NCBI GenBank assembly: GCA_910578765.1
Contig: CAJTRW010000014.1
Span: 17,410-46,628 of the forward strand
DNA length: 29,219 bases
From: an uncultured Christensenella sp.
Lineage (GTDB): Bacteria; Bacillota; Clostridia; Christensenellales; Borkfalkiaceae
Reading direction: 5' to 3'
Within the stretch, counting starts at the first letter, position 1. Each line of letters begins with the position of its first letter. Under the pieces are notes generated by a model. That model was not told the origin of the DNA, ran no database searches, and saw only the letters and a program-made list of their open reading frames with translations. Shown here piece by piece: positions 23,531 through 29,219 of the stretch. Position numbers and translations under genes: made by a program.

Positions 23531-24349
23531 ATGATATACGTTATAAAAAACAAATACATAACACTTTCCATCAACGCGGAGGGCGGCAGTATGTCCTCCC
23601 TGAAATATTTGGGCGAGGAACGGCTTTGGCAGGGCGGTAAGTACTGGCAGAGCAGGGACGTTGTGATTTTTCCTACTTTGGGTCACATGCGCGCCTATAC
23701 GGTAAACGGCAAAAGCTATGCCCCCAAGTCGCACGGCGTCGCAAGATATTCTGAATTTGCGCTTGCCGACATTGCAGAGGACAAAATAACGCTTGACCTT
23801 TCTTCCAACCCCGTTACCAAGCAGACTTATCCTTTCGGCTTCGATTTCTGCGTGACGTACGCACTGAAAAAGAACACCGTAAAGGTTACTTATACGGTGC
23901 GCTCGCGCGGGGGTGAAATTCCCTTTTACTTGGGCGGTCATGCAGGTATGTCTGCCGTCGGCGGCGAGGCGGAGGTGGAGTTTGAAAACAGCGAAAACCC
24001 CGTTATTTACAATCTTGACGGCAGCAAAACCGAGCTGGTTGATTTTAAGCGTTTTGCCGTTAATAAAGAATTTTTCAAAAAGCACAAAACCTTTCAGCTG
24101 GGTAATCTTTCGGGCGGTAAAATTTACGTGCGCACGAAGGACGGATATAAATATACATACAAGTCCGACTGTCCCGTATTTGCTTTTTGGAGCAACGAAA
24201 AAGGCGGCGACTATGTTTGCGCGGAGCCCTGGTGGGGAATAAACGACTGCCCCGCTTTCCCGAAAGAGCTTAAAGAAAAACCTTTCGTCAATTTTGCGGA
24301 CGAAAACGGTAAAAGCTTTTGCTATACGCTTTCGATCGATAAAGAATAA
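23531..24349 (+). CDS. Aldose 1-epimerase family protein, LacX-like
   Basis: A 272-residue galactose-mutarotase-fold protein that probably interconverts sugar anomers. Catalytic candidates line up with the family: His68 (KSHGVARYSEF), His137 (GGHAGM, usual GGHPyF) and Glu232 (CAEPWWGINDCP), with the final KPFVNFADENGKS segment matching the usual end of LacX-type members. The length fits. Substrate unknown. It starts 3 bases after the HIT stop and is the last gene of the prmA operon; a hairpin shared with the converging regulator gene follows. Confidence 0.85.
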   Translation: MIYVIKNKYITLSINAEGGSMSSLKYLGEERLWQGGKYWQSRDVVIFPTLGHMRAYTVNGKSYAPKSHGVARYSEFALADIAEDKITLDLSSNPVTKQTYPFGFDFCVTYALKKNTVKVTYTVRSRGGEIPFYLGGHAGMSAVGGEAEVEFENSENPVIYNLDGSKTELVDFKRFAVNKEFFKKHKTFQLGNLSGGKIYVRTKDGYKYTYKSDCPVFAFWSNEKGGDYVCAEPWWGINDCPAFPKELKEKPFVNFADENGKSFCYTLSIDKE

Positions 24350-24383
24350 AAAAACGGAGCAAACGTTCAGGTTTGCTCCGTTT
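24350..24383. terminator. Shared terminator between epimerase and WYL regulator genes
   Basis: Thirteen-base-pair stem (24352-24364 and 24371-24383), 6-base loop. On the minus strand the stem is followed by a run of seven U, a strong terminator for the regulator; on the plus strand only UUUC follows, so termination of the prmA operon is weaker. The regulator's stop codon (24367-24369) lies in the loop. Confidence 0.82.
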
Positions 24384-25320
24384 CGCATATTCCGGAATTT
24401 CCGTAAGTTTCCGCAATCCGTTTTGCGGCTTTTGCCACTTTGTTTTTCAGTTCGGCAGGTTCTTTTACTTTCACGGCGCCGCCGAAGCTTAAAATTTTAT
24501 TGACCAGACCGCCGTCGTCGGGCAAGGATACGCTTGCGGTAAAGGTTTTGCCGTGCGGCTCTATATTGTCTATGCCCAGCCAGTCCCCGACTTCCGCAAT
24601 TGAATTTTTTTCTATTTCAAGCGTTACCTCGGTAAGATTTTCCGCCGTGTAGAAAAAGTCTATATCCAGCTCGTCACGACGGATTTCGCGTTTTTCAAAG
24701 CTTTCTCCCGTAAATGCGGCGCTGCGTATTCTTCCTATTTTAAAGGTCCTGAACGTCTGCTTGGTGTGGCAATAGGCATACACGTACCACACGTTTTGCT
24801 TGAAGATAAGGACGTGCGGGTCTATGACGCGCTTGCTGTGCTCGCCCCCGCGCGAAAAGTAGTCTATGGTAATACGACGGCATTCGTTTACGGCTGTTTC
24901 ACACACACGCATTTTTTCGGAAAACTTTTTGCTGTCGCCCCAGGTGCCGCCGTCTACTATAATATTGCCGCAAACGGAAAGCTCTAACTTTTCGTTTTTT
25001 TGTTGGCTTTTCAGCTTGTCCAGCGCGGAAAGCAGGTTTTTGTCGCGTATTTGCGAGTACATTGCGGAAATAGCGTTTTCCGTTGCGGCAAATTCCTCGC
25101 GGGAAAAATATCCCGCAGGCAGACGGAAAGTGTCCGCTATTTTGACGCCGCCGTATCTGCCGCGGTCCACGTCGATAGGTACGCCGCAGACGTTCAGCTC
25201 GTCTATGTAACGGTAAACGCTGCGCTTCGAAACTTCATATCTTTCCGCAATCTGTTGCGCGGTGACCTTGCGTTTGGAAAGCAGCGTCATAAGAATATTA
25301 AGCATAATCTGGTATTTCAT
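24367..25320 (-). CDS. WYL-domain transcriptional regulator (YafY-like)
   Basis: A 317-residue regulator: N-terminal helix-turn-helix (about 1-60, with QQIAERYEVSKRSVYRYIDEL), WYL ligand-sensing domain (about 150-198, ending ...VWYVYAY and FRTFKIGRI) and a C-terminal WCX-type extension (about 225-300). Such proteins sense small ligands or nucleic acids; the ligand is unknown here. I start it at the ATG at 25320, which has GAGGAT 8 bases upstream and begins MKYQIMLNIL, the usual family start; the longer frame would begin within the leader. Its own promoter overlaps an inverted repeat, suggesting autoregulation and control of the divergent microgenes. Confidence 0.92.
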   Translation of the reverse strand: MKYQIMLNILMTLLSKRKVTAQQIAERYEVSKRSVYRYIDELNVCGVPIDVDRGRYGGVKIADTFRLPAGYFSREEFAATENAISAMYSQIRDKNLLSALDKLKSQQKNEKLELSVCGNIIVDGGTWGDSKKFSEKMRVCETAVNECRRITIDYFSRGGEHSKRVIDPHVLIFKQNVWYVYAYCHTKQTFRTFKIGRIRSAAFTGESFEKREIRRDELDIDFFYTAENLTEVTLEIEKNSIAEVGDWLGIDNIEPHGKTFTASVSLPDDGGLVNKILSFGGAVKVKEPAELKNKVAKAAKRIAETYGNSGICETEQT

Positions 25321-25376
25321 GGGTATAATCCTCGGCTTATGGGAATAATATAAACCGTTGAAAAAAATTTTTAAAA

Positions 25377-25405
25377 ATTTTAACATATATGACAGTTTCT
25401 GTCAA
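25377..25405 (-). promoter_or_regulatory. Promoter of the WYL regulator
   Basis: On the minus strand consensus TTGACA (25400-25405), exact 17-base spacer, TAAAAT (25377-25382). About 50 bases of leader to the ATG. Confidence 0.75.
25390..25404. promoter_or_regulatory. Candidate WYL-regulator operator, TGACA-N5-TGTCA
   Basis: Perfect inverted repeat TGACA (25390-25394) and TGTCA (25400-25404). It covers the -35 and part of the spacer of the regulator's promoter, and lies 12 bases upstream of the -10 of the divergent operon. Binding by the adjacent regulator is inference. Confidence 0.6.
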
Positions 25406-25413
25406 GTATTATA

Positions 25414-25422
25414 TGTTATATT
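25414..25422 (+). promoter_or_regulatory. Extended -10 element for the microgene operon
   Basis: TGT-TATATT, an extended -10 (25414-25422). No convincing -35 stands 16-18 bases upstream; that space is filled by the inverted repeat, which would suit an activator or a repressor. Confidence 0.45.
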
Positions 25423-25451
25423 ACGGGCGTAGAATAAAGGAGGACATAAAA

Positions 25452-25637
25452 ATGACTTTTACGGCATATGTGGAAAGACAGAAAAAGCTGATAAGAAGCC
25501 GTCACGAAGGGGAGGTGTACCTGATAGAAAAAGGTGAAACCGTACCTTTGACGGACAGCAGTAAGCTTCTTGCGGATTTGTCCTCGTTTAAAGGTTTAAA
25601 CACAAACGAGCGGATAATCTACGGGAGAAGGGTATGA
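25452..25637 (+). CDS. Small unknown protein, 61 residues
   Basis: I do not recognise this protein. It begins MTFTAYVERQKKLIRSRHEG, is charged and without a membrane segment, and ends in NERIIYGRRV. The start at 25452 has a strong AGGAGG (25439-25444); the longer frame from 25389 would start inside the operator. It is transcribed divergently from the WYL regulator and overlaps a 26-codon gene at its stop codon, so both are likely targets of that regulator. Confidence 0.7.
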   Translation: MTFTAYVERQKKLIRSRHEGEVYLIEKGETVPLTDSSKLLADLSSFKGLNTNERIIYGRRV

Positions 25638-25714
25638 TAACGTATTTCAGAAAAGCGGCGCGCAATGCAATTCTGTTTTCCGCCGCGATAATTTTCACTG
25701 TTCTCGCAATTTAA
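25634..25714 (+). CDS. 26-residue single-pass membrane microprotein
   Basis: A very short gene whose ATG overlaps the stop of the 61-residue gene (ATGA, 25634-25637). Its product has a basic start (MITYFRKAARN) and then a continuous hydrophobic stretch to the end, enough for one membrane helix (about residues 12-26), with the basic end predicted inside. GGAG and AAGGG lie immediately upstream at usable spacing. Function unknown. That it is a gene rests on the overlap, the ribosome binding site and the amphipathic design; it could be chance. Confidence 0.5.
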   Translation: MITYFRKAARNAILFSAAIIFTVLAI

Positions 25715-25803
25715 AAAAAAGCTCCCCCGCAGCAATGCGCAATTCCCATAGAGATTAAAAAACAAAAATTTTATAAGAGTTGCACTTTCAAGCGATGAAA
25801 AAG
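25715..25803. other. Short non-coding stretch
   Basis: Between the microgene stop and the terminator hairpin I see no open frame with a ribosome binding site, no repeat and no clear promoter. The A-rich run directly after the stop codon is the only notable feature. Confidence 0.5.
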
Positions 25804-25837
25804 AACAGGATTTCAAATCGAAGTCCTGTTTCTTTTT
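25804..25837 (+). terminator. Intrinsic terminator of the microgene operon
   Basis: Eleven-base-pair stem (25804-25814 and 25820-25830, one U-G pair) with a 5-base loop, followed by TCTTTTT. It ends about 120 bases after the microgene stop and isolates this operon from pst. Confidence 0.82.
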
Positions 25838-25866
25838 ACATATTTATTGCAACTGACTGACTAACT

Positions 25867-25907
25867 TTGTTACTTCTTCTTGCTATTCTATACTTGTCAA
25901 GCGACAA
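25867..25907 (+). promoter_or_regulatory. Candidate promoter of the pst operon
   Basis: TTGTTA (25867-25872), 16-base spacer, TATACT (25889-25894). Directly after it lies a small inverted repeat, TTGTC (25894-25898) and GACAA (25903-25907), around the expected transcription start. I could not identify a clear PhoP/PhoB box. Confidence 0.5.
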
Positions 25908-25937
25908 AAAATAAAAAATTCAAGGAGAAACAAAAAA

Positions 25938-26738
25938 ATGAAAAAACTGACAAAAATTTTGATGAGTGCATTGTGCATAGCTGCAATCGGTAGCTCTATG
26001 GCTGCGCTCGGCGGTTGCGGTAGTAAAAAGGAAAGCATTACCGTTTCGGGTTCGTCTTCCGTTACACCCATAATGGAAAAACTTGCGGCGGAATACGAAA
26101 AGACGCACGACGTAAGAATTACGGTAAATATGTCTTCGTCCGGCGCGGGTATAAGTGATACGCAAAACGGCTTAAACGATTTCGGTATGTCTTCGCGTGA
26201 ATTGAAATCGAGCGAAACGGGTGTGAAAGGCTATACGCTTTGTATGGACGGTATTGCCCTTATCGTCAACAAAGACTGTTCTGTTACGGACGTGAGCAAA
26301 ACCGACGTGAAAGCACTCTATGAAAGCGGTACGGCAATTCCCGACACTTCGATAACGGCGGCAATCGGCAGGGATGCGTCAAGCGGAACCCGAACGGCGT
26401 TCGACGAGCTTTTGAAAATCGAAAACGGTTACGCTACGAGCGTTGCCACGCTTGCCGAAACGGGTAACGTAATCGAAGCGATACAAGGCTCGACAAACAG
26501 CATAGGCTACATATCTTACGGCAGTCTGAAAAGTACGGTTAAAGCGGTAAGTTTAGACGGTGTTGCTTGCACGGTGGAAAACATTATGAATAACACTTAT
26601 GCTCTGCAACGTCCGTTCGTTATCGTACTCAAAGAAAACGGAACGCTGTCGGCGGCGGCACAAGGCTTTTACGACTATATTATGAGTGCGGAAGCTCAAA
26701 CGGTTATAACGGGCGCGGGTTATATTTCGGTAAAGTAA
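25938..26738 (+). CDS. pstS: Phosphate ABC transporter substrate-binding lipoprotein
   Basis: A 266-residue lipoprotein that binds inorganic phosphate outside the membrane for the high-affinity Pst importer. The signal peptide ends in a lipobox with Cys27 (LGGC). Phosphate-contacting blocks are visible: SGSSSVTP (37-44), SSSGAG followed by DFGMSSRE, and GRDASSGTR. Length is typical of the Firmicutes form. AAGGAG precedes the ATG. It is first in the operon pstS, pstCA, pstB; the permease gene begins 1 base after its stop. Confidence 0.95.
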   Translation: MKKLTKILMSALCIAAIGSSMAALGGCGSKKESITVSGSSSVTPIMEKLAAEYEKTHDVRITVNMSSSGAGISDTQNGLNDFGMSSRELKSSETGVKGYTLCMDGIALIVNKDCSVTDVSKTDVKALYESGTAIPDTSITAAIGRDASSGTRTAFDELLKIENGYATSVATLAETGNVIEAIQGSTNSIGYISYGSLKSTVKAVSLDGVACTVENIMNNTYALQRPFVIVLKENGTLSAAAQGFYDYIMSAEAQTVITGAGYISVK

Positions 26739-26739
26739 T

Positions 26740-28521
26740 ATGACTACGCTTACAAAGAATAAAACGGCAAAGTTTTTTTCAAAGGAAAATATCGCAAAGG
26801 CAATATTTATAGCCCTTGCGGCATTTTCCATTCTTGCCGTGTTTACGATTATCGGTTATTTGCTTTATGCAAGCATACCCGCTTTTCGTGATATAGGTTT
26901 TTTCAAGTTTATTTTCGGCTCTGAATGGTCGGCAAAATCGGAAACTTTCGGAATATGGCGAATGATTGTCGGCACGTTCTTTCTTACCGTATGCGCCGTA
27001 CTGCTCGGCGGTACGCTTGCTGTATTTACGGCGATTTGGCTTGTATTTTATTGCCCTAAACGACTGAAAAAGATATATACGCAGATAGTAAATTTGCTTG
27101 CGGGTATTCCGTCTATCGTGTACGGTCTGTTCGGGTATAAATTTTTAATGCCGCTACTCGTCGATATATTCCACCCGAATAATGCGGGTTTCGGACTTTT
27201 GGCGTGTACGCTTATTCTCTCGGTTATGATATTACCGACAATAACTTCCATAACCAAAAACAGTTTGAAAGCAGTACCCATGCACTACTACGAAGGCGCG
27301 CTTGCGCTCGGCTGTTCAAAAAATCAAGCGGTATGGAAAGTTTTGCTGCCCGCCGCAAAGAGCGGAATTATATCGGCAATCATACTCGGCATAGGTCGGG
27401 CAATCGGCGAAACAATGGCTGTTCAGATGATAGTGGGTAACGGTTCGGGTTATCCGTTCGGTGCGTTCGTGCCGTTTACCACGCTCACAAGCAATATCGT
27501 ACAGAATTGGGGTTATGCAACGCCGTCCGAACAGTCTGCGCTTATTGCCGACGGGTTCGTATTGCTTATCTTTATACTCATACTTAATCTTTGCCTTATG
27601 GTTGTAAAAAAGGACAGCAAGGGCGGCAATAAATTCTTCTCTCGTAGATTGAGAGAAAGCGATCAGAAAGATACGTTAAAAAGCTATCGTCGCACGGGTA
27701 GCGCTTGCGATGCGCTATGGATAGTTTCTTGGGTTATTTCTTTGCTGGTTGCGTTCGTTCTCGCATTTATCGTAATATTCGTTTTCGTAAAAGGCTTTCC
27801 GCATTTGAGTATTGATTTTATGTTCGGGGAAAGCGGTAACGCACACACGACGCTTGCGCCCGCTTTTGTATCAACTACAATGCTTATAGGTTTTGCGCTG
27901 TTGCTTGCTTTGCCGCTCGGTGTAGGCGCGGCAATCTTTTTGAACGAGTATGCAAAGAAAGGAAGCATTTTCGTTAAAGTGATACGCATGTTCGTCGATA
28001 CGCTTGCCGGTATTCCGTCGATAATATTCGGGTTGTTCGGTATGGTATTCTTTGTAATCGGTATGAATATGGGCTATTCTCTATGGGCGGGCGGTATTAC
28101 TTTGGCTCTTATCATTTTGCCTACGATTATACGCAGCACCGAACAAAGTTTATCGGAAGTGCCCGACAGTATGCGTGAAGCAAGTTACGCTCTCGGCGCG
28201 GGAAAACTGCGGACGATTTTCGTCGTCGTTCTGCCGCAGGCAATTACGGGAATTATAACGTCGATTATTCTTTCAATCGGAAGAATTGTAAACGAAAGCG
28301 CGGCTCTCATATTTACGGTAGGCTCGGCATCTACTTTTATTCCGCAAGGTTACGGTGATAGCGCGGCAAGTTTCGCCGTTCTCGTATGGAAGTTTATGAG
28401 TAACGGCTTGCAAGTAAACGAAGCCTACGCTACGGCAAGCATATTGCTTATATTCGTCATCATACTTAACTTACTCGTTTCACTTGTGGAATGGTTATTT
28501 AATCGGAGAAAAAAGATATGA
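26740..28521 (+). CDS. pstCA: Phosphate ABC transporter permease, PstC-PstA fusion
   Basis: One open frame of 593 residues encodes both permease subunits of the phosphate importer. The first half (about 1-290) is PstC-like with AGIPSIVYGLFG (121-132) and the coupling loop EGALALGCSKNQAVWKVLLP (185-204); the second (about 322-593) is PstA-like with AGIPSIIFGLFG (423-434) and EASYALGAGKLRTIFVVVLP (480-499). Each half has about six membrane helices. The linker (about 291-322) is basic and polar, so it should lie in the cytoplasm, and the N-terminus of PstA follows without a stop or frameshift. The two proteins are normally separate genes. The last codons overlap the pstB start (ATGA). Confidence 0.93.
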   Translation: MTTLTKNKTAKFFSKENIAKAIFIALAAFSILAVFTIIGYLLYASIPAFRDIGFFKFIFGSEWSAKSETFGIWRMIVGTFFLTVCAVLLGGTLAVFTAIWLVFYCPKRLKKIYTQIVNLLAGIPSIVYGLFGYKFLMPLLVDIFHPNNAGFGLLACTLILSVMILPTITSITKNSLKAVPMHYYEGALALGCSKNQAVWKVLLPAAKSGIISAIILGIGRAIGETMAVQMIVGNGSGYPFGAFVPFTTLTSNIVQNWGYATPSEQSALIADGFVLLIFILILNLCLMVVKKDSKGGNKFFSRRLRESDQKDTLKSYRRTGSACDALWIVSWVISLLVAFVLAFIVIFVFVKGFPHLSIDFMFGESGNAHTTLAPAFVSTTMLIGFALLLALPLGVGAAIFLNEYAKKGSIFVKVIRMFVDTLAGIPSIIFGLFGMVFFVIGMNMGYSLWAGGITLALIILPTIIRSTEQSLSEVPDSMREASYALGAGKLRTIFVVVLPQAITGIITSIILSIGRIVNESAALIFTVGSASTFIPQGYGDSAASFAVLVWKFMSNGLQVNEAYATASILLIFVIILNLLVSLVEWLFNRRKKI

Positions 28522-29219
28522 AAAAACACATTATAGAGCAATTTGATTTGAGCGGCGATATTGCCGTTTCGGTCAAGGAAATGAATTTATACTACGGCTC
28601 GTTTCACGCGCTTAAAAGCATTTATATGGATTTTCCGAAAAATAAACTCACTGCTTTAATCGGTCCGAGCGGTTGCGGCAAATCCACGCTCATAAAATCG
28701 CTTAATAGAATGAACGATTTAATCGAAGGCTGTAAAATCACGGGCGAAATCAAAATCGGCAACACCGATGTTTACGCAAGGAAAACAGATTTATCCCGTC
28801 TTCGCAAAAACGTGGGTATGGTATTCCAACGCCCCAACCCGCTTGCTATGAGTGTTTACGATAATATCGCATACGGTCCGCGCACGTTCGGAATACGCTC
28901 TAAAAGCGAATTGGACGGGATAGTCGAAAGCTCGCTCAAAGGCGCGGCTATGTGGGACGAAGTGAAAGATAGGTTGAATAAATCCGCGCTCGGTCTTTCG
29001 GGCGGTCAACAGCAAAGGCTTTGTATTGCCCGTGCGCTGTCCGTTGAGCCGCAAATTCTTTTAATGGACGAACCGACGAGTGCGCTCGATCCCATTTCTA
29101 CCGGAAAAATAGAAGAACTCTGTCTTGAACTCAAAAAGAATATGACTATTATTATGGTAACGCACAATATGCAGCAGGCGTTCAGAATAGCCGACTATAC
29201 GGCGTACTTCCTTTTGGGC
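28518..29219 (+). CDS. pstB: Phosphate ABC transporter ATP-binding protein (partial, runs off the window)
   Basis: The first 234 residues of the Pst ATPase; the window ends before the stop codon. Walker A is GPSGCGKST, the Q-loop region MVFQRPNPLAMSVYDNIAYG is the typical PstB wording, the signature is LSGGQQQRL, Walker B is ILLMDEPTSALDP, and the switch histidine is in VTHNMQQAFR. About 15-20 residues are missing compared with the family length of roughly 250. The ATG overlaps the stop of the fused permease gene, so they are coupled. A phoU gene often follows but cannot be seen here. Confidence 0.96.
   Translation, partial: MKKHIIEQFDLSGDIAVSVKEMNLYYGSFHALKSIYMDFPKNKLTALIGPSGCGKSTLIKSLNRMNDLIEGCKITGEIKIGNTDVYARKTDLSRLRKNVGMVFQRPNPLAMSVYDNIAYGPRTFGIRSKSELDGIVESSLKGAAMWDEVKDRLNKSALGLSGGQQQRLCIARALSVEPQILLMDEPTSALDPISTGKIEELCLELKKNMTIIMVTHNMQQAFRIADYTAYFLLG

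Noticed and set aside
23375..24388. Open frame of 337 codons on the minus strand opposite the HIT and epimerase genes
   Set aside because: It lies antisense to two recognised proteins, has no family features and no ribosome binding site; it follows from the codon bias of the real genes.
25321..25386. Longer N-terminus for the WYL regulator
   Set aside because: It would overlap the leader and -10 box; the ATG at 25320 has a ribosome binding site and a family-typical start.
25389..25451. Longer start for the 61-residue protein
   Set aside because: It would begin in the operator, upstream of the -10 element; AGGAGG marks the ATG at 25452.

Overview
The window reads as chromosomal DNA of an anaerobic, Gram-positive-type bacterium, most likely an uncultured member of Clostridia (Bacillota). 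The evidence is a monomeric [FeFe] hydrogenase, an EFR1-type flavodoxin/ferredoxin protein, an archaeal/eukaryotic-type ProRS, the prmA-rsmE-mtaB gene order, Shine-Dalgarno sites before most genes, near-consensus sigma-A promoters and intrinsic terminators. The taxonomic placement is inference. No rRNA, tRNA, CRISPR array or insertion sequence was seen, and no gap between genes exceeds 300 bases.

Layout. (1) 59-4156, minus strand: phosphohexomutase and transketolase in one operon, a terminator, then a nitroreductase. (2) 4298-7834, plus: proS followed by two tandem DUF2207-like membrane proteins, ending in a terminator shared with converging genes. (3) 7867-10407, minus: a three-gene ABC importer (NMT1/SsuA-type lipoprotein, ATPase, permease) transcribed away from (4) valS and a membrane-anchored ComEC-like metallo-beta-lactamase (10528-14379, plus). 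(5) 14451-14801: a zinc-ribbon membrane protein. (6) 14835-18211: three redox genes, each with its own promoter or terminator: EFR1 protein, group-B-like [FeFe] hydrogenase, and a thioredoxin-reductase-like flavoprotein that has lost its NADPH motifs. (7) 18253-18564, minus: a small unknown protein. (8) 18725-24349, plus: a tightly overlapping operon prmA-rsmE-mtaB-PrsW protease-HIT-aldose epimerase. (9) 24367-25714: a WYL regulator divergent from a two-microgene operon across a palindromic operator. (10) 25938 to the end: pstS, a fused pstC-pstA, and the start of pstB, which runs off the window.

Most interesting are the hydrogenase/flavoprotein neighbourhood, where the reductase looks like a ferredoxin-dependent flavin thioredoxin reductase; the WYL/microprotein divergon; the PstC-PstA fusion; the two DUF2207 proteins without their usual extracytoplasmic half; and three genes whose promoter -10 boxes lie so close to the start codon that the mRNAs should be leaderless.
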